A stretch of 64,000 bases of DNA from CAWHYG01 sp963833505 (GTDB lineage Bacteria > Eisenbacteria > RBG-16-71-46 > CAIMUX01): the NCBI GenBank assembly GCA_963833505.1, contig CAWHYG010000007.1:1116001-1180000 (forward strand), in the 5' to 3' direction. Under the pieces are notes generated by a model. The model was not told where the DNA came from. It saw nothing but the letters and a program-made list of their open reading frames with translations, and did no database searches. Within the stretch, counting starts at the first letter, position 1; every line of letters begins with the position of its first letter. Below, piece by piece: positions 8,597-17,002 of this stretch. The position numbers were made by a program, and so were the translations under genes.

Positions 8597-8616
8597 GGCC
8601 CGGCGTCAACCGGGCC
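8597..8616 (-). terminator. hairpin after rpsU, possible attenuator
   Basis: A 7-bp GC stem (GGCCCGG/CCGGGCC) with a 6-nt loop, about 20 nt after the rpsU stop codon. It has no T tract, so full termination is doubtful; an attenuating or processing hairpin after rpsU would match the known logic of the macromolecular-synthesis operon. Confidence 0.4.
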
Positions 8617-8634
8617 GTGCTTCCCCTCACCGGA

Positions 8635-8832
8635 CTAGTAAGACTGGCTGCGCTGAAGCGATTGCATCTTGCGCCGCGCCGCGTTGGCCTTGCGCTTACG
8701 CTTCTCGCTCGGCTTTTCAAAATGCTGGTGCTTCCGAAGGTCGGAGAGGATCCCCGCCTTCTCGCACTTCTTCTTGAAGCGGCGCAGGGCACTCTCGAAG
8801 GATTCGTTCTCCTTGACCCGAATGCCTGGCAA
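8635..8832 (-). CDS. rpsU: 30S ribosomal protein S21
   Basis: Small basic ribosomal protein, 65 residues. The family signature GIRVKENESFESALRRFKKK is present, followed by the basic C-terminus. Start chosen is TTG 8832, giving the usual (M)PGIRVKEN N-terminus with GGGAGG about 8 nt upstream; an ATG six codons upstream (8850) is possible but would place the SD inside the gene. First gene of the operon leading to mutS2, dnaG and rpoD, with a strong promoter about 80 bp upstream. Confidence 0.95.
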   Translation of the reverse strand: MPGIRVKENESFESALRRFKKKCEKAGILSDLRKHQHFEKPSEKRKRKANAARRKMQSLQRSQSY

Positions 8833-8909
8833 GCTTTTCCCTCCCCACATCTTGGAATTCGCGACGGGAAGATCGACCAGCCCGAATGGGCGCCATCCCG
8901 GGAAAGGTC

Positions 8910-8939
8910 AGTATAGGAACGCCCCGGAGACGTTGTCAA
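8910..8939 (-). promoter_or_regulatory. strong sigma70 promoter for rpsU operon
   Basis: On the minus strand a perfect TTGACA -35 (8934-8939) and TATACT -10 (8910-8915) are separated by 18 bp. Initiation near 8903 gives a leader of about 70 nt before the rpsU TTG start. It is the closest match to consensus in the window. Confidence 0.85.
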
Positions 8940-9151
8940 GCCCGAGGGAACATGGGGAAGCGCAGATTCGCAGCGCCCCGGCCGGATTTGCGACTTTATC
9001 TCATAATCGGATCCAGCGACGAGATCGCCCCAGGCCGGGCGCCCGCATCCGCGCGGTAACCGGGCGGCAGCCGATCCGTCGAACACTCTGCGGAATCATG
9101 CGGTTCGAGGTTCATCCGGCCGGTTCCCGCGTCCCGGAAAGCATCGGTCGT

Positions 9152-9200
9152 CCGGGTGCACCCGGCAAGTGCCTACATGGGTTGTCGGGGTGCACCCGGC
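9152..9200. promoter_or_regulatory. paired GC palindromes, candidate operator
   Basis: A perfect 14-bp palindrome, CCGGGTGCACCCGG, lies at 9152-9165, and a second copy with one mismatch at 9186-9199, so the spacing is 34 bp. They sit 40-90 bp upstream of the -35 box of the plus-strand promoter at 9240, a fitting place for an activator or repressor of the acyl-CoA dehydrogenase gene. Regulator unknown. Apart from these sites and the two divergent promoters I see nothing in 8833-9332. Confidence 0.45.
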
Positions 9201-9239
9201 GAGTTCCTGCGTTCCGAAGGGCCCGAAAGGCAGAGCTCG

Positions 9240-9268
9240 TTGACCCCGCTCCGGCGGAATGGTACGAT
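9240..9268 (+). promoter_or_regulatory. sigma70 promoter for gcdH-like gene
   Basis: TTGACC (9240-9245) and TACGAT (9263-9268) with a 17-bp spacer. Initiation near 9275 gives a leader of about 58 nt. Confidence 0.78.
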
Positions 9269-9332
9269 GGCGTGTGTCAAGGTGCCATAACTTCCATAAT
9301 TTCAAGACGTTGCGCGATGTGAAAGGACCCCG

Positions 9333-10499
9333 ATGCCCGGTTATCGCGGGCTTGACTATTACCGAGTCGACGCCCTCCTGAGTCCCGAAGAACGATCCGT
9401 GCGCGAGACGGTGTGTGCCTGGGTCGAGGAGCGAGTCGTGCCGATCATCGAGGGCCATGCCCGCGCCGGCACGTTCCCCGTCGAGCTGATCCGGGAAATG
9501 GGAGATCTCGGATTCTACGGAGCGGCCTTTCCCGACTATGGCTGCGCCGGGCTGTCCCACGTCGGCCACGGTCTGATCATGCAGGAGCTGGAGCGCGGCG
9601 ACTCCGGGCTCCGGAGCTTCGCGTCGGTGCAGGGCTCTCTTGTGATGTTCCCCATCCGGGAGTTCGGCACGACGGAGCTGAAGGACCTCTGGCTGCCCCG
9701 CCTTCGAACCGGCGAGGCGGTCGGCTGCTTCGGCCTGACCGAAGCGGGCCACGGATCCGACCCGGGCGCGATGGAAACGACCGCCCGGCGGGATGGCGGC
9801 TCCTGGATCCTGAACGGCTCGAAGTACTGGATCACCAACGGAACCATCGCCGACGTCGCGGTGGTCTTCGCCCGGACCGGCGACGGCGTCCGCGGCTTTC
9901 TCGTGCCCCGGGGCACGCCCGGATTCACGGCGCCGGAGATCCGGCACAAGTGGTCCCTGAGAGCTTCCGTCACCTCCGAGCTGGTGTTCGACGACTGCCG
10001 GATTCCCGCGGAGAACTGTCTGCCCGGCGCGACCGGCCTCAAGCACGCCCTCATGTGCCTGAACCAGGCCCGCTACGGCATCGCCTGGGGCGCCATCGGC
10101 GCGGCTCAGGCCTGCTACGACGCGGCCTTGCGATACGCCGGCAGCCGGGTCCAGTTCGACCGCCCGATCGCGTCCTTCCAGCTCGTCCAGCAGAAGCTGG
10201 TCGACATGGTGACGGAGATCACCAAGGCGCAGCTTCTGGCCCTCCAGCTCGGCCGGCTCAAGGATCGCGGGGAAGCCCATCACGACCAGGTCTCCCTGGC
10301 CAAGCGGAACAACGTGGGGATCGCGCTGGAGATCGCCCGCAAGGCCCGGGACATTCTCGGGGCCGCCGGGATCACCGATGAGTTCCCGGTGGGCCGGCAT
10401 CTGTGCAACCTCGAATCCGTGAACACATACGAAGGGACCTACGACATCCACGCCCTCGTCGTCGGGGCTTCCATCACGGGAATCGAGGCGTATCGTTAG
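9333..10499 (+). CDS. gcdH: glutaryl-CoA dehydrogenase-like acyl-CoA dehydrogenase
   Basis: FAD-dependent acyl-CoA dehydrogenase of 388 residues. The C-terminal pattern VNTYEGTYDIHALVVG...ITGIEAY is that of glutaryl-CoA dehydrogenase, with catalytic base Glu367; LGRLKD and SLAKRNN segments also match that subfamily, which oxidises and decarboxylates glutaryl-CoA to crotonyl-CoA in Lys/Trp breakdown. FAD-binding segments FGLTEAGHGSDP and KYWITNG are intact. Electrons would go to ETF and the ETF-QO encoded at 29430-31106. It has its own promoter and stands 62 bp ahead of icd. Substrate is assigned by similarity of motifs only. Confidence 0.88.
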   Translation: MPGYRGLDYYRVDALLSPEERSVRETVCAWVEERVVPIIEGHARAGTFPVELIREMGDLGFYGAAFPDYGCAGLSHVGHGLIMQELERGDSGLRSFASVQGSLVMFPIREFGTTELKDLWLPRLRTGEAVGCFGLTEAGHGSDPGAMETTARRDGGSWILNGSKYWITNGTIADVAVVFARTGDGVRGFLVPRGTPGFTAPEIRHKWSLRASVTSELVFDDCRIPAENCLPGATGLKHALMCLNQARYGIAWGAIGAAQACYDAALRYAGSRVQFDRPIASFQLVQQKLVDMVTEITKAQLLALQLGRLKDRGEAHHDQVSLAKRNNVGIALEIARKARDILGAAGITDEFPVGRHLCNLESVNTYEGTYDIHALVVGASITGIEAYR

Positions 10500-10561
10500 T
10501 CTGAAAACGTTCCGGCCGGCCGCGGCGCCGGCCTGACCAGGACCAGATCAGGGAGGTCGTC

Positions 10562-11836
10562 GTGACCGATTCGGAGCGGACGGAGTTCGAGCGGATCCGG
10601 GTCCCCGAGCGGGGAGAGCTGATCCGGCGGGACGGGTCTTTGATGTCGGTGCCGGATCACGTCATCCTGCCGTTCATCGAAGGGGACGGAACCGGCGCGG
10701 ATATCTGGAGGGCCTCGGTGCGGGTCTTCGACGCGGCGGTCCGGGCCGCCTACGGCTCCAAGCGCCAGGTGGAATGGTGGGAGATCTACGCCGGAGAAAA
10801 GGCGAACGCGCTCTATCAGCGGGAAGTCTGGCTCCCCGAGGACACGATCCGCGCCATCGAGCTGGCGCGCGTCGCGATCAAGGGTCCGTTGACCACTCCG
10901 GTCGGCGGCGGGATCCGCAGCCTGAACGTGACTCTGAGGCAGCGCCTCGATCTCTACGCGTGCGTGCGGCCGGTCAAGTGGATCCCGGGTGTGCCCTCTC
11001 CCGTGCGCGAGCCCCAGAAGCTCGACGTGGTCATCTTCCGCGAGAACACCGAAGACGTGTACGCTGGCATCGAATGGGCGGAAGGCACGCCCGAAGCCGG
11101 CAAGGTGATCCGCTTCCTCAACGAGGAGATGGGCCGGAAGATCCGGCTCGATTCGGGCATCGGCATCAAGCCGATCTCCGTCTTCGGCACGAAGCGCCTG
11201 GTCCGGAAGGCGATCCAGTATGCTCTGGATCGGGGACGCCGCCGCGTCACGCTCGTCCACAAGGGGAACATCATGAAGTTCACCGAGGGGGCCTTCCGCG
11301 ACTGGGGCTACGCGCTGGCCCGGGAGGAGTTCAGCGGCCGGGTCGTCACGGAAGAGGATCACACGAAGGCCGGCGGCGGGCCGATTCCGGATGGAAAGGT
11401 CCTCTTGAACGATCGGATCGCCGACTCGATCTTCCAGCAGGTGCTGTTGCGCCCCGATGAGTACGAGATCCTGGCGACGCCCAACCTGAACGGAGACTAT
11501 CTCTCCGACGCCTGCGCCGCGCAGGTGGGCGGACTGGGGATGGCGCCCGGAAGCAACATCGGCGACGCCGTCGGCGTGTTCGAAGCGACCCACGGAACCG
11601 CGCCCAAGTACGCCGGCCAGGACGTGATCAACCCCGGCTCGGTCATCCTCTCCGGAGGGATGATGTTCGACTTCATCGGCTGGCGTGAGGCGGCCGAGAT
11701 GATTCACGGAGCGATGGCCCGGACCGTGGGCCAGAAGAAGGTCACGTACGACCTCCACCGCCTCATGGAAGGAGCAAGCAAGCTGCGCACCTCGGAGTTC
11801 GGTTCGGCCGTCATCGAGAACATGCGGCCGCGCTGA
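10562..11836 (+). CDS. icd: NADP-dependent isocitrate dehydrogenase
   Basis: TCA-cycle enzyme that converts isocitrate to 2-oxoglutarate; 424 residues, the usual length of the E. coli-type homodimeric enzyme. The substrate loop GGGIRSLNVTLRQ contains Ser120, equivalent to the serine phosphorylated in enteric Icd. ENTEDVYAGIEW, the NLNGDYLSD metal-binding segment and HGTAPKYAGQD, whose Lys-Tyr favours NADP, are all present. GTG start 10562 has GGGAGG five bases upstream. No kinase/phosphatase gene is nearby. Confidence 0.96.
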   Translation: MTDSERTEFERIRVPERGELIRRDGSLMSVPDHVILPFIEGDGTGADIWRASVRVFDAAVRAAYGSKRQVEWWEIYAGEKANALYQREVWLPEDTIRAIELARVAIKGPLTTPVGGGIRSLNVTLRQRLDLYACVRPVKWIPGVPSPVREPQKLDVVIFRENTEDVYAGIEWAEGTPEAGKVIRFLNEEMGRKIRLDSGIGIKPISVFGTKRLVRKAIQYALDRGRRRVTLVHKGNIMKFTEGAFRDWGYALAREEFSGRVVTEEDHTKAGGGPIPDGKVLLNDRIADSIFQQVLLRPDEYEILATPNLNGDYLSDACAAQVGGLGMAPGSNIGDAVGVFEATHGTAPKYAGQDVINPGSVILSGGMMFDFIGWREAAEMIHGAMARTVGQKKVTYDLHRLMEGASKLRTSEFGSAVIENMRPR

Positions 11837-11902
11837 TCCCGCCGAAGGCAAAGGACACGGAAGGAGACGCCCTGGCGCGTCGCGGGAGAGATGATTCGCG
11901 GC

Positions 11903-11922
11903 GACTCCGCCCGGGCGGAGTC
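11903..11922. terminator. perfect 20-bp palindrome after icd
   Basis: A perfect inverted repeat, GACTCCGCCC followed by GGGCGGAGTC, in the icd-to-next-gene gap. It could fold as a strong hairpin and end or attenuate icd transcription, but no T tract follows; a protein-binding site is the alternative. Confidence 0.4.
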
Positions 11923-11949
11923 AGAGAGCCAATCCGGAAGGAAGACTGC

Positions 11950-12690
11950 ATGAGAATACAGGAACTGGAGCGCTCGAGCTCGGAGCGGGGGCCTATCCGT
12001 CGACGCGCGCGAGGCGGGCCGTCCGCCGCCGTCGCCTTCATCGTGGGCGGGATGTGGCTCGTGGCGTCGGCTCTCCCGGCCCGCGCCGGCTTTCTCAACC
12101 TTCCGCCACCGGGCCCGAACGACGCTTCGGGATGGTACCCGGTGGTGGGCGTCACCTGGACGGAGCCTGCGCGGTCGGATCTCCGCGATCTCTACTCGGG
12201 CGGGATCGGGCTGTCCGCCGCCCTGGGGTATGGCATCGCCCGCGGATGGACCGCCGAGGCGCGCGGCGACTGGTTCCGCCGGAGCGGCAACCCCGATCCC
12301 GGGCTGGCGGAGAGCGCTTCGAGCCAGCTCACCATGATCCCGGCGACTCTCGAAGGCGTGTTTCACCTCGACACCGGAATCAACTCGAGCGGGCGGCCGG
12401 TGCGCGTCTTTCTCGGCGCCGGACCGGCGATGGTCTACTCGAAGGAAGAGCTTTCCTTCCGCCCCTTCGACACCACGACCACGGTCAGCGGCCATCGGGT
12501 TGATTTCGGCGCCGGATTCACCGCGGGCCTCGAATTCCGCCAGAGTGCCCTCGACGTCCGCACCGCGCTGCGTTTGCTCGTCACGGGCGGGCATCGCGCG
12601 GTCGTCCGCCCGGACGGCCGCACCGACGACCGCACCACCGGCGCTTCGGCAACCCTCGCATCTTTCGGCGTGGAAATCGGCCTGCCATGA
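11950..12690 (+). CDS. putative small outer-membrane beta-barrel protein
   Basis: 246 residues, not assigned to a named family. A positively charged N-terminus is followed by a hydrophobic segment (about residues 28-45) ending in ALPARAG, a likely signal peptide. The rest shows alternating hydrophobic strands with Gly-rich turns, such as GIGLSAALGYGIARGWTAEARGDWF and GAGFTAGLEFRQ, ending in FGVEIGLP, as in OmpA-like or OM-channel barrels. The last four bases overlap the subtilase start (ATGA), so the two are translationally coupled and may act together at the envelope. Confidence 0.75.
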   Translation: MRIQELERSSSERGPIRRRARGGPSAAVAFIVGGMWLVASALPARAGFLNLPPPGPNDASGWYPVVGVTWTEPARSDLRDLYSGGIGLSAALGYGIARGWTAEARGDWFRRSGNPDPGLAESASSQLTMIPATLEGVFHLDTGINSSGRPVRVFLGAGPAMVYSKEELSFRPFDTTTTVSGHRVDFGAGFTAGLEFRQSALDVRTALRLLVTGGHRAVVRPDGRTDDRTTGASATLASFGVEIGLP

Positions 12691-14666
12691 CGGCCGAGCA
12701 GGAGGCGAAACTCATGCGATTCGACGCATCTCGGGCGCGAGCCGCCCGAGTCTTCGGGAAGGCCCTGGTCTGGGTTCTTCCCCTCTGGCTCTGCGGGTTT
12801 TCGTCCTCTGCCCGGGCAACGGCGCGCATCGCTCCGGCAATCCTGCGAGCGATGGCGGCGGCCGGCGTCCCCGGTATCCCGGCGGCGCCAAGACCGGCGC
12901 TGGTGAGCGGGGCCATGGTCGTGGCGCCGCAGGTCAAGGCATTTCCCGATGGACGGATTCCCTGCTGGGTCGCCACCAACACGAGCGCCCGGCCCGACAC
13001 CTGGCCTTCCCGCCTCGCGGGATGCGACCTCGACGGACACTTCGGCTCCGCGGTCGAGATCCGGATTCCCGCCGGAGAGATCGGGGCCCTGGCCGATCTT
13101 CCCGGCGTGATGAACATCGGGGTGCCGCCCCATCCCTATGCCCTCGACGTCCCGACGCCGGTGGCGCTTAACGAGGCCCTGCCCGGAATGGGCGCGCCCG
13201 CTTTCTGGAGCTCCCTGGGCACCGGCGCAGGCGTGCGCCTCGGGATCATCGATCTCGGGTTCGCGGACTATGAGCAGAACCTCGGAGTCGAGCTTCCCAA
13301 CCACGTGACCGTGAAGTCCTTCACCGGGGACATCACCGGAGGCGGCGAGGTCCACGGCACCGCCTGTGCGGAAGTGGCCCATTCGGTGGCGCCCGACGCC
13401 GATCTCTACCTCGCCAACATCGGTTCGATCTCCGATCTGCAGAACGCGACCCAATGGATGATCGACCAGGGCGTGGAAGTGATCAGCCACTCGGTGGGTT
13501 GGTTCTACGGCGCGGGAGACGGCACCGGCCCCATCGAGGACATCGTGGCCCAGGCGCGCCAGGCGGGCGTCGTCTGGGTGAACGCGGCGGGCAATTTCGG
13601 GCTGTCCCACTGGGGCGGCACCTGGGTGGGCACGGAGGGAAACGCCTATGCTTCCATCCCGCCGTATACGGACGGCATCCATCTTCCCACCTTGGCCGCG
13701 GGCTACGAGCTCACGCTGGTCCTGCTCTGGGACTCCTGGCAGGCGCCCAACTACTCCCAGGACCTCGACTTCGAGATCGAACTCTACGACGGCAACGGCA
13801 CGCTCATTGGGACTTCGGACACCGAGATGGGAGGCGATCCCTACGCCTTCCGGGAGCTGGACGTCGTCGCCCAGTCGCAGCTGGCCGGACTGACCGTGAA
13901 GATCTTCCGAAAGTATGGCGACCCCACGAACCATGTGCTGCAGTTCTTCCGCGCCGATCAAGGGGAGCTGGATCCGCAGGACCAGATGAAGAACCGGAGT
14001 CTCGCGGCTCCGGCGGATTCCCCTCTTGCCCTCGCCGTCGGCGCCTACGATTGGCGCGATTCGACCGGGGTCGAGGACTACAGCTCGAGAGGTCCCAACA
14101 CCGCCGGCCTCGTCAAGCCCGACCTCATCGGACCGGACATGATCATCAACAGCATCTACAGCCCTTTCGGCGGCACGTCGGCGGCCTGCCCGCAGGTGGC
14201 GGGCTCCGTCGCGCTCCTGCTCTCCGCCGGGGTCCACGGAGGATTCTTCGACGCCCGCTGGGGCGCGGCCGATCTGCTCCGGATGCTGAAACAGGAAGCG
14301 CGGCCTCTGGTCGGATCGGTGCCGGACTCGGTCCAAGGCTGGGGCCGCGTGCACCTGCCGGCCTCGAGGGCGGCGGCGATCGCCGGATCGCAGCTTCGAC
14401 CGCAGCTAGAAGCGCAGTTCTCTCCACCGTCGGGCGACCTCGTCATCCGCTTCGTGCATCCTCCCTTGAGCGCAGGCGATCTCGCGGTCTATGACGTGAC
14501 CGGACGCCTTCTGGGCCGGGTGGCCTTCTCGAGGGTCACGAGCGACCTCCTCGAGTACCAGTCGGCGGGCCTGGCGGCGGTGCTCCATGCCAAAGGACGT
14601 TACTTCGCCCGAGAGCCGGCGAGCGGCGCGCGGCTGGCGTTCTACTGGCCGGGCCGGAGCCGGTAG
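12687..14666 (+). CDS. secreted subtilisin-like serine protease (S8)
   Basis: 659 residues with a basic start, hydrophobic core and ARA cleavage site, so exported. The S8 triad is complete: Asp189 in GIIDLGF, His223 in EVHGTA and Ser498 in GGTSAACPQVAG; NAAGNFG supplies the oxyanion Asn. An insert of about 120 residues between Asn and Ser, predicted beta-rich (YELTLVLLWDSW...), resembles the beta-jelly insert of some S8 proteases. The last 80 residues are a FlgD/T9SS-type module (LAVYDVTGRLLGRVAF) though the end is divergent. Overlaps the upstream barrel gene by 4 nt and touches the next gene. Confidence 0.93.
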   Translation: MTAEQEAKLMRFDASRARAARVFGKALVWVLPLWLCGFSSSARATARIAPAILRAMAAAGVPGIPAAPRPALVSGAMVVAPQVKAFPDGRIPCWVATNTSARPDTWPSRLAGCDLDGHFGSAVEIRIPAGEIGALADLPGVMNIGVPPHPYALDVPTPVALNEALPGMGAPAFWSSLGTGAGVRLGIIDLGFADYEQNLGVELPNHVTVKSFTGDITGGGEVHGTACAEVAHSVAPDADLYLANIGSISDLQNATQWMIDQGVEVISHSVGWFYGAGDGTGPIEDIVAQARQAGVVWVNAAGNFGLSHWGGTWVGTEGNAYASIPPYTDGIHLPTLAAGYELTLVLLWDSWQAPNYSQDLDFEIELYDGNGTLIGTSDTEMGGDPYAFRELDVVAQSQLAGLTVKIFRKYGDPTNHVLQFFRADQGELDPQDQMKNRSLAAPADSPLALAVGAYDWRDSTGVEDYSSRGPNTAGLVKPDLIGPDMIINSIYSPFGGTSAACPQVAGSVALLLSAGVHGGFFDARWGAADLLRMLKQEARPLVGSVPDSVQGWGRVHLPASRAAAIAGSQLRPQLEAQFSPPSGDLVIRFVHPPLSAGDLAVYDVTGRLLGRVAFSRVTSDLLEYQSAGLAAVLHAKGRYFAREPASGARLAFYWPGRSR

Positions 14667-15134
14667 GTGGAGTCAACGCGCGACCCGGCACGCGCCCACG
14701 AGCGCTGCCGCGAGCGGCTGCTGGCGCTGGTCGAGGGCGAAGAGGATCTCGTGGCCCGGATGGCCTCGGCGGCGGCGCTTTTGTCCGAGGCCGTTCCCCA
14801 GGCGTCGTTCGTGGGATTCTATCGGGCGACGGAGGACGGCCTCGTCATCGGCCCGTACCAGGGGCCGCCGGCCTGCCTGCGCATCCGGCTCGGCCGCGGG
14901 GTCTGCGGCCAGGCCGCGCTGCTGAACCGATCCCTGCTCGTGCCGGACGTGCACAGCTTTCCGGATCACATCGCCTGCGACGCAGAGGCGCGGTCCGAGC
15001 TGGTCATCCCGATACGGGATCGCTCCGGGAAGATTCTGGGCGTCCTCGACCTCGACAGCCGCGAGCCGGCGGCCTTCGACGAGGTGGATCAGGCGGAGCT
15101 GGAACGCACTCTGGCGCTCGTGTTCGGGGGGTGA
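14667..15134 (+). CDS. msrC: GAF-domain free methionine-R-sulfoxide reductase
   Basis: 155-residue GAF protein of the fRMsr (YebR/MsrC) family, which reduces free methionine-R-sulfoxide in the cytoplasm. The GRGVCGQAA segment and the conserved CDAEARSELVIPI stretch carry the catalytic and resolving cysteines, and the protein ends in the usual DLDS...FDE...LE pattern. GTG start 14667 follows immediately after the subtilase stop, implying coupling; why an oxidative-repair enzyme is coupled to a secreted protease is unclear. Confidence 0.9.
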   Translation: MESTRDPARAHERCRERLLALVEGEEDLVARMASAAALLSEAVPQASFVGFYRATEDGLVIGPYQGPPACLRIRLGRGVCGQAALLNRSLLVPDVHSFPDHIACDAEARSELVIPIRDRSGKILGVLDLDSREPAAFDEVDQAELERTLALVFGG

Positions 15135-15142
15135 ACGCTCAG

Positions 15143-15171
15143 GCTCGACCGGGGTGAAACCCCGATCGAGC
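15143..15171 (+). terminator. hairpin after msrC-like gene
   Basis: Two 12-nt arms (GCTCGACCGGGG and CCCCGATCGAGC, one mismatch) enclose TGAAA, 8 nt after the stop codon. The stem is strong but no T tract follows, so it may be an inefficient or Rho-aided terminator. Confidence 0.5.
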
Positions 15172-15173
15172 AT

Positions 15174-15244
15174 GGCCGATCCGGCTTGACTCGTGGCCGG
15201 TCCACCGAGCCGGCCGACCCGGCTTCGTGAGTGGCCGGTCCACC
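15174..15244. repeat. two 33-bp direct repeats
   Basis: Imperfect 33-bp copies at 15174-15206 and 15212-15244, both beginning GGCCGAYCCGGCTT and ending GTGGCCGGTCCACC. They lie between convergent genes, downstream of the hairpin; no coding function is seen. Confidence 0.7.
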
Positions 15245-15349
15245 TCGAATCGCGATCGGTTGCCGGCTCCGTCATCCGCTCGCGGCGAGCTTGACCGGGT
15301 CAAAACGCCGCGGTCGGAGCGCGCCACCGGATCCGTGACCGGCGCTTCT

Positions 15350-17002
15350 TTATCCCTTGATCAGCACGAGTCGCTTCCTCACGTTGGATCTGGCGTCCCG
15401 TGCTGCCATCCAGTAGAGCCCGGCGGGCGCTCGGGCACCCGTGTCGGACTTCCCGTCCCATCGGAAAGTGCGGGGATCGGTGCCGGAACCTGCCCCGAGA
15501 TCGCGGATCCGGCGTCCTTCTAGATCGTAGACCGCGAGGTCGCAACCAGCACCGAACCCCGTCACATCGATCATCGCGTTCGCGCGATATGGATTGGGCG
15601 CCAGGAGCGCCCGTCTGGCCGGCGGCAGGCGCGGCGGCGGCTGCACTCCGGTTGCCCAGAGCGTGATCCGCGAGTCCTGCGCCGCGATGCCGTTCACCGA
15701 CCACGTATTCGGATTCACTTCGACCAGCCCGAGGGTGTAATTGCGGCAGTAGAGCGTATCGACGCTGTTCATCAGGTGCGAGGGATACGTGCGCCGGAAG
15801 TAGTCTCCCACCGGAAGCCCCATATCGACGTCGAATTCGGGATACCAGTGGACGCTGGCCTGATCCATCGTGTAGGTGACGAAGCCGTCACCGAGAAGAC
15901 TCGTGCCGATGCCCCACCGGCGCAGCCGCGTGCCGGTGGTGTCGGGAGTCCCCGGAACCGGCTGGACTTCGATGATGGACTGGTCCCACCCTTCCAGGGA
16001 ATCCACGCCGGTGTGATGGACGAAGGTCTCCGCCCAGGAATAGCCCGGTCCCCACACGTTCTGGTGGGGCGGATCGGTCAGGCCGTAGAACCAATCCCGC
16101 CAGGTCATCCAGTACTGGTTGTCGTTCGTCATCCACCCTTCCAGCTTCGTCGCGGAAACGTCGGTGCGCCAGGAAGGGCCGATGTAGGGATTTCCGATGT
16201 TCAAGATCACCAGCACGCCTTCGTCCTGCAGCTTGGACACCACCGGATGAAAGACGTCGTTCATGGCCCGATAGAGAACCGAGAGGCTGTCGTTTTCGCC
16301 GCCCATGCTGCAGCTTGAATAGACCCCCTCCGCGACGCCTCCCTGGTCCGGGTCGGCGTACTGGTAGTTCTGCCAGCCGAAAGATCCCACGCAATCGGCC
16401 AGGATCTCCATGTGAAGTCCGTCGTAGGCCTGACTGCCGACTCCCCAGGGCGGCCAGAACCTTCCGCTATCGATGACCTGGGGCATGGCTACCTGGACGA
16501 GCCATTCCACATAATTCAGGCCCTTGGAGGTGCCATAGACGCCTTTCGGGCAGAACTTCGTCCAGTTCGCTGCAACGCCATACCATTCCGGAATTCGTTG
16601 GCCCCAGATGTCGCGCAGATACCAGTTGTTCTTGAGTGCGTAGAACTCGGACAGCCGGATCAGGCTCCAGGTGGTATCCGGATACCAGGTCGAGTCGTTC
16701 TCCGCCCAGTTGGCGATCGTCTGCGGCAGCCATTGAAAGAGCAGCTCGATGTTCGGATTGCGCTGCCTGAAATCCGCCACTTCCGTTGGCCCCGCCCCAA
16801 CGATGGCCACATCGTATTTGCAGAGCGTGTCGCGCTGGGCGTTGTTCAAGATCCCCGTACCGGTCGCGTAGATCGCCAGCTTCGGACGGTGGCCGAACAC
16901 GTGGTCCGCCCGCGCCGGCGTGAACGAAATCGCCGCCCAGGCGGCGGCCCCCAGTATGGCCATTGCGACGCAATCCCCCCGTAGTCTTGTTCCCTGCGTC
17001 AT
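15350..17002 (-). CDS. putative secreted glycoside hydrolase with FlgD-like C-terminus
   Basis: 550 residues. A signal peptide ends near ARADH. The main region (about 35-440) looks like a TIM-barrel sugar hydrolase of the hypothetical GHL15 type: it opens with a KLAIYATGTG strand, a VAIVGAGP strand, and aromatic-rich segments (LFQWLPQTIANW, GWQNYQYAD, YWMTWRDWFYGL). I cannot name catalytic acids with confidence. The last 85 residues are a FlgD-type Ig module (LAVYDLEGRRIRDL...FRWDGKSDTG...APAGLYWM...KRLVLIKG), which suggests a sorted cell-surface protein. Convergent with the msrC-like gene. Confidence 0.72.
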   Translation of the reverse strand: MTQGTRLRGDCVAMAILGAAAWAAISFTPARADHVFGHRPKLAIYATGTGILNNAQRDTLCKYDVAIVGAGPTEVADFRQRNPNIELLFQWLPQTIANWAENDSTWYPDTTWSLIRLSEFYALKNNWYLRDIWGQRIPEWYGVAANWTKFCPKGVYGTSKGLNYVEWLVQVAMPQVIDSGRFWPPWGVGSQAYDGLHMEILADCVGSFGWQNYQYADPDQGGVAEGVYSSCSMGGENDSLSVLYRAMNDVFHPVVSKLQDEGVLVILNIGNPYIGPSWRTDVSATKLEGWMTNDNQYWMTWRDWFYGLTDPPHQNVWGPGYSWAETFVHHTGVDSLEGWDQSIIEVQPVPGTPDTTGTRLRRWGIGTSLLGDGFVTYTMDQASVHWYPEFDVDMGLPVGDYFRRTYPSHLMNSVDTLYCRNYTLGLVEVNPNTWSVNGIAAQDSRITLWATGVQPPPRLPPARRALLAPNPYRANAMIDVTGFGAGCDLAVYDLEGRRIRDLGAGSGTDPRTFRWDGKSDTGARAPAGLYWMAARDARSNVRKRLVLIKG

